Of a DNA stretch of 64,000 bases, positions 24,419 through 36,000 are shown piece after piece. A program made the translations under genes and the position numbers. The stretch is from contig OZ007569.1 in NCBI GenBank assembly GCA_963931925.1, positions 10,443,663 through 10,507,662 on the forward strand, written 5' to 3'. Below the pieces are notes generated by a model. That model was given only the letters and a program-made list of their open reading frames with translations. It did no database searches and had not been told where the DNA came from. The number at the start of each line of letters is the position of its first letter. Position 1 is the first letter of the stretch. This stretch comes from Onchidella celtica. Lineage: Eukaryota; Mollusca; Gastropoda; Systellommatophora; Onchidiidae.

Positions 24419-24944
24419 CTAACTCATGTGCAGAGACAGTCATGTGTTGGCGCTTCTTTTTCTTAAGATTTCTTTCATGTATGGTGTATATGGATTGCCA
24501 GGAATGTCTCTTTGAATACTTTGAGAAAAAAAAACATAAAAACTGTCACTTCATATAATGTGTCTCTTGTAATGAAATGAAAATTTTAATCTGAAATCCT
24601 ATTTTGTAGAGCCCCTCACTGTACGAAATCAATTCAACAGAAACGTCAGTACATGTAGGAGGAAGAACAGTCGTACCATTGTAGAGAGCTGAACACTACA
24701 TGTATAATTACTATACAAGTTGCAACAAAGTTCTACATTTGTATTTGGAAATTCTTTCCAACAATTGTGTCCCAATATACACAACATGCTTTCACATATT
24801 GAACTGCCTGCCCTCTTCATTCGAGAAAAAGAAGAAACAATGCAAAGAAAGTACATGTGTATTACTTTTATTTCACTGCCAATCCATGAATCACAACAGT
24901 CAACAATACTGGAGGAAAACAAAGAAATCAGATGTCATCAATTC

Positions 24945-27900
24945 CACAGTAGACAAATCCATGATTTATTAATTATTATTAGAATGAAGACATTCATGAT
25001 CCAGTTATTGTCAGTGCAGAGCAAGAGTGGGCTATCCCAAGGTAATCAAACTTTTACAAATGGCCGATCCCAAACACAGGGTTACTGCACAGCCCAGAAA
25101 TTAATAGGATCCTTGGTAAGACAGACTCTGGAATTGAAAAATCTGAGAAAGAGTTCTGGAAGTGGAAATTACGGATTAAACAATTTTAAAAACCAGGGGA
25201 AAAAATGTGAACAAAACTATATTTTAAAAGTGCAACCCCCCTGCCCCTCCCCTTTACAGGTAAACAGCCCAGTGCTGAAAAGGACACTCATATTTTTCAT
25301 GAGTACAAACCGACTGATTTTCTCAGTTGAAACACACAACAAGTAATAATTATTGGGCAACATGTGGGATGGCCCACACTTGCACTGCAATGATATTTTC
25401 TGACAATCAAGTGTATTCTCATTGTTGAAAAAAAAAAAGAAGAGAAAAACAGTGCATTTCCTCAATGGCACAGACATCAATTCAAAATTTATGACAATGT
25501 TTTGTTCGCATAGGCACTTCACTGTTACACAAACTTAGTAATTTACCATTCTCATAGAGTTCCGAATATTTTCATGCGGGGAAAAAAAAGCAATGCATGG
25601 ACAAAAAGGGAATAAACCACTTGAAGTCTAAATATCAGTTTTTCAGATACCATTTTTTCACTGTCAACGTTACTCGTAACTTGCTTAATCTCTCCTCACT
25701 GTTGTAATACTAACTGTGAAATATGTAAATATTTACATGTACTATAAAAGTAATACATGGGTGTCACAAATTTTAATGTCACAGAAAACTTGGTATTTCC
25801 ACAAATGTGTACGTACCCCCAGTAACTTTAAGGACAACTCAGAACACTGTTGATATTTCATTTTGGATTGGTGATATATTGTACTGGCACATTCAGACAA
25901 CAGACAAGAGCATTATAGTAAAAAAAATTACATGTATATGATTGCAGTTGGATATGTTATTTCCTTTGGTAAAAGAGGATGTCTTCACACAAAATGTAGG
26001 GCTCGTACTGCTTTGTTCAATCTCCACATTTTACAAAAATTCAGTTAAAGCAATTACACCTGTATAACAAATTGTATTCCATCAATCCTATGAAAATCAT
26101 GAAGGTATCTCACTTCTAGCAGTACATTTTAAATTGTAAAAAAGTTGCTTTAACATTCTGTAGTTTAACAACTAAAACTTGACAAAGTCAAAATTGGGCA
26201 AAAAGAAAAGGTTGTATGTTGCAAAAAACCCCACGTGAGAAATAAAACCCAAACAGTACAAAGCAAACTAAAGAGAAGACAGAAAATACACAAATTTTCG
26301 GCTTTCGCCTTTTTCAAGTGAAAAAAAAACGAACAATAAAAGACTTCAACAGTTTTTCTGTGGTTTTTATGATATTTCGTAAAACTTGACAAGCAATTTT
26401 CTCGAAACATGCTTCTAATGTGGAATAGGAATGAGGCAGTTTATTAAGATGATGGCACTAATTATTGTTAAGGTAGTTATGTAAAACTATACAAACATTT
26501 ACGTATTTGTTTCACCACTATTCAGCCAAGCTCAAAAACAAACAAAAAATGAATTTTGTACTGTCTATATTCTATCCACTTGAATCATTCCAGGAAAACA
26601 AACAACACACTTCAGCCTTCAAATAACTGCCAAATGCAGTATTTGTCATTATGATTTACATTTTATGTCAATACTTTTAATCCCATTTCAAATTCAACAA
26701 GTCAAACATACATGTATGTACTTCCAATTTATTATAAAATTCACACTTTCCTAGGTAATGCCCGGTTTCCTCTCTTTCTTTGGGAACCAATTTATTTGTT
26801 ATGCTTTTCACTTAACATACTCTTCACACACATTTTTGATAATGCTACTGCATACTAAGGAATTGCAGGATGCCTAAACTCAACACCAGTAAACATGTAA
26901 CATGGATTGTAGCAGATACACACTTACTTCAACTTCGGAGAAAGCACCCTAAATTTTAAACATACACCATCAATACAATTAATTACTCCTAGAAGTCAGT
27001 GGATTATGAATGCACTTGAAGAATATTAACAACAAAACAGTTTTCAGAAATGAGCTCTGTACCTTTAAAGTGTAAAGTGCAAAATGTGCGAAGGACAGAG
27101 ATAAAATTGGAAAACATTTGTGTTCATGACAACAAAGAGTCTGTGCCACCCAGACCAACGCTGAGTATTATGCAAAGTTACGGATTATAAGGTGAATACA
27201 TGTATATGGCAGAAATAATGTTCACATGTGCTTCTTCTACTTAAGAATACACAACATGTAGATGTCTCCATCAATGGCAATACTATTTTTCCTGAAGTAC
27301 CAACAAATTCTTATTACAATGTATTCAAAGTGTCACCTCCTGGAAAAGACACTGAAAGGGCAAGTTCTTCAGCTGAATTTCAAAGAGCATAACTACATGT
27401 AAAAGAATTAGTCCAGGGGAAATCAAGACAAGTTTGGTTTATTTTAGCTTTTTTATTTTTTAAGAAATCTTCTTGGCAGAAACTTATTTAAGCAAGGACC
27501 CGACACAAAGAGATTGAAAAGAAAAAGTTAAAGCCCCTCATTCAGCAATTTCTTTGCAAGGCCATATTATAAGCTTTTTTAACATACTTTCAACAATCCT
27601 ACGATGCCCATGTTCATAAAATATGACTACAAGTTTTACTTTGCCAAATGAGCAAGCAATGAAGAATTTCACTTTGATGATAATCCTTCAATGATGTGAT
27701 TGGTAACTGCCATTATATATTTATTACATTAGAATTTCAGATCAGTGTTCTCATTCAGGGAAAATCATAACAGAATTCATTATACATTCAAATCCAATGA
27801 GACAAATGACAGGGCAAAGAGATTTTCAATATTATCACCACTTAAGTCTTACATTACAAACTATCTTTATGTCATTTTATGTGTATTATTCCCTTCTCTA

Positions 27901-28571
27901 GCTGGTCTCTTGTATCATGGCCAACAAAAGAGAAGTGAGTGAATTCTGACACCCAAGTGAACTTTCAACAAGCCACAAAAGAATTAAAAGCACCACATTT
28001 AATATAACATTATGCATGTAGTAAATTTTGCTTAGCCAACTAAAGCTTTGTCTCCCTCCCAAGGAATGTGCCAAGATGCCCGGGTAAACAATGTTAATAA
28101 ATTAAGTACAATCACTTTAAAAAATAATTTAAAAATTATTGAGCAAAATCATAAATACATGTACTTGTAAAGAAATCCAGTAATCTACAGTTTCTCTACA
28201 GCCTCCATTTCTTTGTAAAGATAATGATATCAAAAGGCAGTGAGTTTGTCAAAAGTATAAATGAAATGCCAACAGATAATGAACATTCAAACAAAACTGT
28301 GTCACCTGAAGCTATGAAATTTTGACACAGTTTTGCCTTCTTTTTATTTTTCATTATCTTACAGCACCACCATTCTTCATTATAAAAGAATACAGGGAGT
28401 TCTAGAATCAAGTTCATCATGTGGACAAAACAAGTATCAACAAAATTGATCTCAGGAATACCAAAACATATAAGCTCTGAAGTCTGCGCAACAGCTGAAA
28501 TACAAAAACAAAGTGACACAATCTGTCTTATTCTGAGTGGTGAGAATGGTTGAATATGCAGCTTTCTTACA
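24945..28571 (-). other. CNIH4: Probable 3' UTR of CNIH4 (minus strand)
   Basis: Minus-strand sequence after the CNIH4 stop has no further exon. A minus-strand AATAAA (TTTATT at 24965-24970) could end it about 500 bases from the WDR26 signal. The stretch is AT-rich and holds the fold-back copy at 26186-26379. UTR extent is inferred. Confidence 0.5.
26173..26392 (+). mobile_element. Hairpin-tail element, short copy, with perfect 13-bp target duplication
   Basis: The flanks TAAAACTTGACAA at 26173-26185 and 26380-26392 are identical. The 194-bp insert starts AGTCAAAATTGGGCAAAAAG and is nearly identical for about 165 bases to the head arm of the 56.5-kb copy. It then joins directly to the family tail (TTTTTCTGTGG, then TTTTTATGATATTTC). 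The inverted arm is missing here. It has no ORF of its own. Confidence 0.85.
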
Positions 28572-30131
28572 TCAGTACCCTTTCACGAGAGAGTAGATCA
28601 TCCTGAAAGAAAAGAAAAGAAAGGAAAATTAATAATCTCTACAGTGATTTACAAATGTACTTTATTTTTAATAGCATGACAACAAAGGGGAAAAGTAGAT
28701 ATACATGTGTATTTGCAAAGCCCTGCAGTAGGGGACATGAACCATGACAACTAAGAAACTAACATGAATCCATGCTTTAATTTGGTCTCTGGAACCTTCC
28801 GCAGACTAGCAACAGAAAGGAAGGAACACAAACATCATACATGCATGTTGAGCTGTCCTTGTTCATCTCTTATTCAATAATGGTGTTAAAAGAGAGAAAG
28901 AAAGAGAAAAATGTAGAAATGAGTAGATAAATAAATAAACAGATATAAATGAAGACATGAATAATAAATAAAATTGACAATATCATATTATGTACATGTA
29001 TTAAGGTTAATTAATACAGACCCAAACTGGCCTCTGAACTTACCAGTAGAGATAGATGAAGAAGAAAATTAAGTGAAAACCCAGTCGCACTAGACTTTCT
29101 CTCATATACATTTTCAAGTGTTTCTGATTGTGGATTTCAGTTGGATCAAACATGCCTATGTCACCTGATGGTTTCATAATGAACCTGAGGAGCAAATATT
29201 TAGGGAAATTATATTACAGTTCTAACTGCAAAGATATAAAAAAAAATGTTGCATTGTCTAGCATCAGTAATGAACACATATTTATATATTTTTAAACTGT
29301 GTACCTGTACTTGACTGTGAAAACCAAAGCACTCTAATGAATTATGATGTATGAGAAATGCAGTTTTGAAACTTCACTTTTCAATGCAGGTCCTGTATTA
29401 TATAACATGTATAGGAAATTTATTTGCCTGACAGGCCATTTGACAGAAACAAGTGTCAACTTACTTGTAAGTCAGCCATGCTCCAAGAGGACAGTATAGA
29501 ATAAATAAGATCCAATGCCCTGACAGTAACAGGAGTACAGACAGCACATTATGGGCTATCAGCTCCAGCACAACCCACTGAAATTATTGCATATAGTGCA
29601 TGTTAGAAAACATCAGCTTTGGCCTACATGTAAATGACTTTTATAGATAATCTGCAAAGTCAAAAGCTAAGCAGGATGGGCCAGGATGAAAGCCAAATGA
29701 GTCTCCATCACACTGACATAAACTTTTAAGTTAGGTGTAAATGTAAAATTCACATGTTGGGGAGCAAAATAATAAATTAGAAGAATCATGTATTCTAATG
29801 ATCAAATACAAAAAGAATAAAAAATTTGAGCCCACTTTCCTACATGCTACAATAATTGTTGAACAAGGAATTCCAGAGGAATTTGGCAAAAACCATTCTC
29901 ACTTACCTGCAAGCACTAATACAATTTGCCTACACTTACTTTTTTCTCTGTCTGACTTTGCTGATTTCTGTGTTGATTCAGTCTTTGCAGTTCACAGGTT
30001 TTGGGTTTTTTAATAGGTTCGTGAAAATAAAAATGAATTTTAAAAAATTGTCTGATACTTACTTGGTTGAGCTTGTCACAACATGCTCTGGCATTGAGAT
30101 AGTCACACTCCAAGTCTGAAAGAGTGATGAC
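28572..30131 (-). CDS. CNIH4: Cornichon homologue CNIH4-like, four coding exons (first exon not located)
   Basis: Minus-strand exons with GT-AG borders and matching phases: 30131-30063 ([20 protein letters not shown]...), 29577-29465 ([12 protein letters not shown]...GAWLTY), 29184-29044 ([19 protein letters not shown]...), and 28602-28572 ([10 protein letters not shown], stop). The acidic-Cys loop [13 protein letters not shown], the WVVLELIAH segment and the MFDPTEIHN block are diagnostic of the cornichon family. The wording is closest to CNIH4, an ER-to-Golgi cargo receptor that helps export GPCRs in COPII vesicles. Hydrophobic stretches in exons 2 and 3 are membrane segments. The first exon, expected to hold the Met and first transmembrane helix and to end in phase 0, was not found between 30132 and 33086. 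It may be short, or hidden among repeats. Confidence 0.93.
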
Positions 30132-30731
30132 CTGGACAATTTGTTAAGATTTTGAGGACAGAATGATGTGGAACAGCACTTACACCGGATTTTTGATTTG
30201 AAATGCAGGAAGAGAATCTTGATATAGAATCTATGCACAAGGAACTTCTATATTAAATTTACCGTCCCGTTTGGGGTACACTAGCCTCAGTACTATTCCA
30301 AAATGTAACCTCAGATAAGACTGTGATAAACTTGAAAATATTCTATGTGAAAATTCGATACCAGTCCACCTGGTGCTCAGTTAACCTAGAATTAAAAATA
30401 TTAACAACAACCAGTCCCTCTTGACTATGTTGATTTGATTTCAGAGGCATTTTGCATGGGGGAGGAAGCAAAACTTTAATACATAATATATGTTTGTTGA
30501 AGTTCATCAGTTCTTATTAATAAATTACGATAACAGTGAGCATTCCAAACCCCAAATTACTTTATACCATCACATTAATGTAAAGCATACCACTGGAAGT
30601 GGAAAGGTCTGTTTTTCCTGAGAAATTTGATACCAAAAATATTAAAATAAGATTAAATTTTTTATGATTTTAAGTTTTTTTATTATCACATGTTATTTGG
30701 GACTTTCGCAGAATGATATATATATTACATG

Positions 30732-30759
30732 TCAAGGACTACTATATAGTAGTCCTTGA
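30732..30759. repeat. 28-bp perfect palindrome
   Basis: TCAAGGACTACTAT followed by its exact reverse complement, with no spacer. It can form a 14-bp hairpin or cruciform. It is flanked by TATA-rich DNA. Confidence 0.95.
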
Positions 30760-31124
30760 TGCATGTATATAATGTGCCATTTTGACATACAACAGCTTAA
30801 AATGTAAAGAAAATACAGGGATAAAACAATAGAGATTAAAGGCATATATGACACATGGGGGCCAACAGCACTAAGCTGAGGCCCCAAAGAACAAAGGACC
30901 TCAAGGGCAGGTGTATGACACAGGAAACATTGTGTGAATTCAAATTTTTGCAGGAACAGGTAACAAGACAACCTTCATTTTTCAAGACAAAGTCATTTAC
31001 AAATGCACACTCATTAAAAAATAGGGATATTTGCAGGTCCCCAAATCAGCAAGACACAGGACTATCTAATATTGATTTCACCTTCCATTCTTGGCTCATG
31101 CATGTGGAGGTTTAAAAATTGTTA

Positions 31125-31602
31125 TTTTTCAATGAAACGAGATGCAGTTCCCGGCATTATCCAGGATAAACCTGTGAACCCACCATTCTCTCTCTGTCTT
31201 TTTTTTTTTTGTGTGTGTGGTCTAGAAAGCTTCCCATATTCTATAGCCTTACTACAGATTTCAGGCGCACCAGAGCACTACGCACTCATTTCTGATAGGG
31301 AAATAGCGTGCACCGAATTGAACGCGTATTAATACATCGTTTCCGGTGCGGTGAGCTTACTACAGGGAGCCAAAACAAAGATCATTGTACTTCACGTTTT
31401 TACAACTTTTGATTTAAAAATACTTGAAACTTGAATCAACACAATCGGTTGATAAAAAAGCGATTGGACTGGATTAGTTGACACTTAAGAAAATTAGTTT
31501 TGTAATTTTTGAAACTGTCACTTAGGCTGTAGAGTCGAGCAAAAAAAGGGGCGAAATTGCACCGCAATGCATTTCTCCCGCCACAATTTTTTTTAATAAG
31601 AT
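31125..31602 (-). repeat. Unclassified interspersed repeat, copy 2 of 3
   Basis: Same ordered blocks as copy 1, including GGATAAACCTGTG, CCCACCATTCTCTCTCTGTC, GGTCTAGAAAGCTTCCCATA, GATCATTGTACTT, TTAGTTGACACTTAAG and AAATTGCACCGCAATGCA, ending AATAAGAT. It has about 60 extra bases in the middle relative to copy 1. Confidence 0.8.
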
Positions 31603-32439
31603 GTGTTGACACATTTATTTATAACAAAGCCATGAAGTTGAAAACTTTGCACCTGTTACATTCAGATTTTTCTCTTTATTTTGATGTGAAGTACATGTAG
31701 TCACAATAGTTGCTTGGAAGCCTATTCTTTTTTTTTTTAAACCAAAATAGACTATAATTCCACATATTTTGAGCTGGCAAAAACCGCCACCTACCCAGCC
31801 AGCATCTTTACATCAGCCTGACATAAATTTCTACAGGATTTCTGTGAGGTTATTGGGATTATTGTGGCAGTGGATTTCCTCAGTCAAACTGATGTGAACG
31901 TGATGTGATAACCCGCGGAACTCCACTGTAAAGTTGCTGGGTGGGTGTATGATACAAAAATTATCCATCAGTTTGGCATCTAAAAGTGCAGTCTTAAAAC
32001 TGATAAAACAAAGATGTTGGAAGCAGGGGCGAATTTTGTTTGGGGGGGGGGGGGGGGGGGGTCTTGCACAAATTCCTTATCCTAAGCAAAAAAGTGACTT
32101 TTTTTTTTTTTTTACTTTCGAATCACATGTCACAGAAATTATGATTTGATACACACATTAAAACAGGAAAAACTTAACTTGTAATAGTCTCATAGTATCC
32201 TTTGCATTGATTTAACACATAAAAATTGTTACACATAGATCGAGTTTAAAAGCACGGCCTTGGCATGTGCAGTTTGCTTGAGACAAAGGAGGGTTTGGAT
32301 CAAATAAATAGGAAGATCTAGATCTAGGCCTAGTTTGTAGATTGTCATCATGTATGTCTGTCTATAGATCTAGATATCTAGATTCTAGATGCTTTGCGAA
32401 CGTATTCAATCCTGTTACTCTAGATCTATTCTTATTAAA

Positions 32440-32489
32440 CTTTCATTCACCCCATCTGTGGTTTTTATGATATTTCGTGAATTTCATTC
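32440..32489 (+). mobile_element. Very short 5'-truncated hairpin-tail copy
   Basis: Only the family tail CTGTGGTTTTTATGATATTTC remains (about 32456-32476). It lies between TTTCATTC (32441-32448) and TTTCATTC (32482-32489). Tail kept with the head lost is the expected outcome of incomplete reverse transcription. The 8-bp repeat could be chance. Confidence 0.45.
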
Positions 32490-33086
32490 GGTACGTGTGC
32501 CTTTACATAACTGCTTGATAAAGGATACAAAATACACTGCTAATGAAAGCAAGGCCGCTTCGTCCAACAAAGAAAAAATAAATAGAAGTCCATCGGGTCC
32601 CATTTTCACACACGAAAAATTCTTTTTGTTGGTAGGGGAATGGTTGGCCTCATTCTAGTTCGTCTTTTTAAATTACTATTGGCATCGTCCATGTCATAAT
32701 TCAAAAATAATTTTGGCCGATTGTAATGGACTACTATTTGTGGTACAAGATCCTCAAAATTCTAGAGGATGGATGTAAAGGAAAATGGGGACATAATTTT
32801 TGTTCACAGTCACAATCCATTTTAGGGATTTCGGACCTAGATTTGTTATGTAACAGGGTGAATAAGCAGGGATTAGCGTAATGGCAAAATAACATTATCA
32901 GGCATCTGACAGATTTTATACTGCTGGCTTACGTCGAAAGTCGCATTATATGACTTCAGTTAAATCGGCAATTCGGGATCCTGAAGACTGCGGTGGATTT
33001 CCAATTGCGCAAAATCATCCCTTTTACCTCTGCCATATTTTTGTGTGGATAGTAAACGATATACTAGATCTCTATTTCTTGTGAAA

Positions 33087-36000
33087 ATGTCATCGAACAA
33101 AGCCATGGAAGACTTCTTCGCAAATATGCCAAACCCAGATGCTATGTTCCAGTCGTGGTGGCCATTCATTATCGCTGGTGTTATCGGCACTATCTACGGG
33201 TTCAGGTAAATCAGTCACAGTCTCTTTTGTAGCGTTGTGGTATTGCATAAGGGAAGAGTTCTGGGAGGGAATACCATATGAGTGACACAACTTTAGTCGG
33301 GCACATTTTTCATGTAGCCTAGCCTACTGAATGTTATTCACCGAGCTGTGCATTTACTGTGAAAACATCCACCTAGGCTAGTGGACAAACTTGCCAGGGG
33401 GCACTGCCCCCCTGCAACCCCTCCCCCCCCCCCCCCCCCCACCGTTCACGGCCACTCCTAAAGTCGCATCCATGTAATATCTTTATCATGTAACTCAATT
33501 GAAACTCCTCCCAAGTTCTGCTCAAATGCCCCTCTTGTATCATCAGACTAATCATGAAGATAATGAACGAAAGTATGACAGCAGACTGAGTACTAGATTT
33601 AGATAGTAGTTAGTATGTTTAGTCTAGTTTAATGTTGAAACAAATGAAATAGATCCAGGCGTATTAGAAATACAAGTATTGAACCCGCGAAATTCGCGGG
33701 GGGGGGGGGGGGAGTGAAAAGTGTTGTGAGTAGGTCTGGGGGTGGCTGCAATGGAGGGAGACCACGAATGTTATGGATGGACTCGGAAGCACGGTTTCAA
33801 ATTTGGGGAACCGGACGTTGAGATCGCACGGTGGACCGCAAATTCAGTGACGTCATGCCACATAAAAACTCACGCCCGGATGGTATTTATTTGGAACAAA
33901 TGCAAATTTGCGTAGTTCAAAAAAATACTTACGGAGAGTGTTCAGCAATGAGTGTAGCAAGGAATCAACTTCAGACCAAAAGAAATTTGTATGCAAAATT
34001 TGAGCTCGATTGGTGCACAGATAGCCGAGCTACGGCTTTTACAAAAAAAGCGAGTTTTTTTTTTATAATAGATGACAAAAGGTTGTTTCGTAACTGAAAT
34101 CTTAGAATTAAAAGGGTAGTCTAGTGTTGGAAGAGCTGAACTTCTGAATGCATTTCATGGCTAGAATTTCTTATGGTAATGAAATATTCCAAAGTGCAGG
34201 GTTATGGGTTACCATAATGATGGGACTTTTAAGAGGGGGGAGGGGGGGCACGCCATGTGAGCTAGTTCTCTGTAGCTTAGAGGAGAGGTGTTAAGGGTGA
34301 GTAGTTCTTTTCAGTTAAGGGGCGGCTCAGTATTGAGGGCCATGATTTGCTTAAGATCTATGATCTGCAGTCCACCATGAGCAAGAGAAAGCTGAATTGG
34401 TATGGACACATAACCAGGACGTGGCCTCTCCAGGACCATTCTCCAAGGAACAGTGCAAGGAGAGAGATGGATGGACATCGCCATGGAGTGTACTGGAAGG
34501 AATTTTGCTCAAACACAGGCACTTGCACACAGCTGTGAAAGATAGAGGCTTTTGCAGTGTGTTCCATTAAGCCCCCTACAGCCCTGGAGGATTTTGGGAA
34601 CAAGTGATATGTAAAGTGTACAAAATGAAGCAAAATTGGCATGAGATGCATTCGGAAGTCTTCTCTCAGGAGGATTGATGTCTGTTGTCACAGTATCAAA
34701 CATTGATTTATAATTTAATGAAACCTGTATGAATAATTTTCCAGGCAATGGATACGTGGCCCAAAGTGCATTGGTGGAGCAAAGCTGAGCAACAAAACAG
34801 TGATTGTGACTGGAGCTAATGGCTGTATTGGAAAAGAGATATCTCTTAATTTTGCAAAGAGAGGTTTTTAGATATTTACCTGTTTCACTCCTTAATTACA
34901 ATTTTCAGGGAGCTTCCAAGCTATAAATATGTTCATGATTAGTGTTATCTTAATATTTTGAGATATGTCTACTATGTGCATATGACACAATTATTTAATT
35001 TTAATATTAAATTTCAGCCGAAGGATATATTTGATCCTTGTTAGCTTTTCATTGAAAGGTCAGGTTTCTGTTTAAAAAGAAGACATTTTGTTTATAATAT
35101 TTGCAACTTGCAAGCATCATCATTGTTTTCCCATCTGCACGTACTGAGTTCAACTATTCATCATAACTGTCCAACCATGAAGTTACATCTAACATTTTAT
35201 CAAGCTCTTGGAAAGATTTAGAAATGTCTTTTTGTGGTATATATGTGTAACAGCTGAGGTTGTTCTAGCACGTTATAGTAGGGGGGAGTTAGTTGATCTA
35301 ACTACAACCCTTTAGAAAACGAAACTATTACAGCTGTAAAATAAATAAACACGAGATCCGACGATAGATTAAATAATACTAAAGTTTAATAACTGTATAG
35401 TGAACAATAAATTACTAGGAAGACGCCAGCGAAACTAAATATCTACGCCACACAAAAGGAAACTCACTTACTCACCCCCCAACCACTCACACAGGTCTAT
35501 ATATATAAACATTCCTACAGAAAGTTCCCAAAATAAACGTTACCTTTGCCCTCGCACAAACTAACCAATCACGCATCAATACGTCATCAGGTTACATCAC
35601 CCAAGGCCAAATCTGGCGTAAACATCCGTCTCCACAATGTTATCGAATGTTCGGGAACATACTAATATTTACTGAACGAGTCAAAACACTGACAACAAGC
35701 GAGCGAGGAAAAAACTACTCACTAGGAAAGAAGGTCAGGTCACGGAGTACAGTACACTCTGGCGGTTGTCAAGAAGAAATGAACACATGCTCACCAGTGT
35801 AACAAGAAAACGGGGGAAGGCAAGGGATAGCTTGCAGATGCTACAATATGTTTTGTTTTTGTGTTGTGCTCAAGTTTCTTTTACACATTTCAGAAACTGG
35901 TCTTTTTTTTCTTTTCCAACAGGAGGCAAGGTTATTTTAGCCTGTCGAGATGAGAAGGAGGGTAAAAAAGCAGCAGAGGACATTCGCAAAGAAACTGAAA

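Larger units (their letters stand above)
15564..24430 (+). other. WDR26: Probable long 3' UTR of WDR26, with embedded repeats
   Basis: After the exon B stop no convincing ORF or splice-bounded exon appears for about 8.9 kb on the plus strand. The region is AT-rich with many poly-T runs. AATAAA at 24413-24418 is a plausible distal poly(A) signal, just before sequence that would belong to the convergent CNIH4 transcript. Earlier AATAAA matches (about 15986 and 18505) lie within repeats and could give shorter transcripts. The UTR length is inference. Confidence 0.5.
30132..33086. other. CNIH4 intron 1 / CNIH4-RDH divergent intergenic region
   Basis: No exon recognised. Contents: a 28-bp perfect palindrome at 30732-30759, interspersed repeat copy 2 (31125-31602), a G run near 32041-32060, AGATCTAGATC clusters near 32315 and 32370, and a hairpin-tail remnant near 32449. 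The shared promoter of CNIH4 and RDH should lie at the right end. No TATA box is obvious just before 33087. Confidence 0.5.

Noticed and set aside
26165-26410. 81-residue minus-strand frame with Phe/Cys-rich sequence, similar to a plus-strand frame at 57135-57368
   Set aside because: Both are translations of the non-coding hairpin-tail repeat; the similarity reflects the repeat and not a protein family.
33090-33290. 66-residue minus-strand frame beside the RDH start
   Set aside because: It is antisense to RDH exon 1 and its donor, with no domain or splice context.
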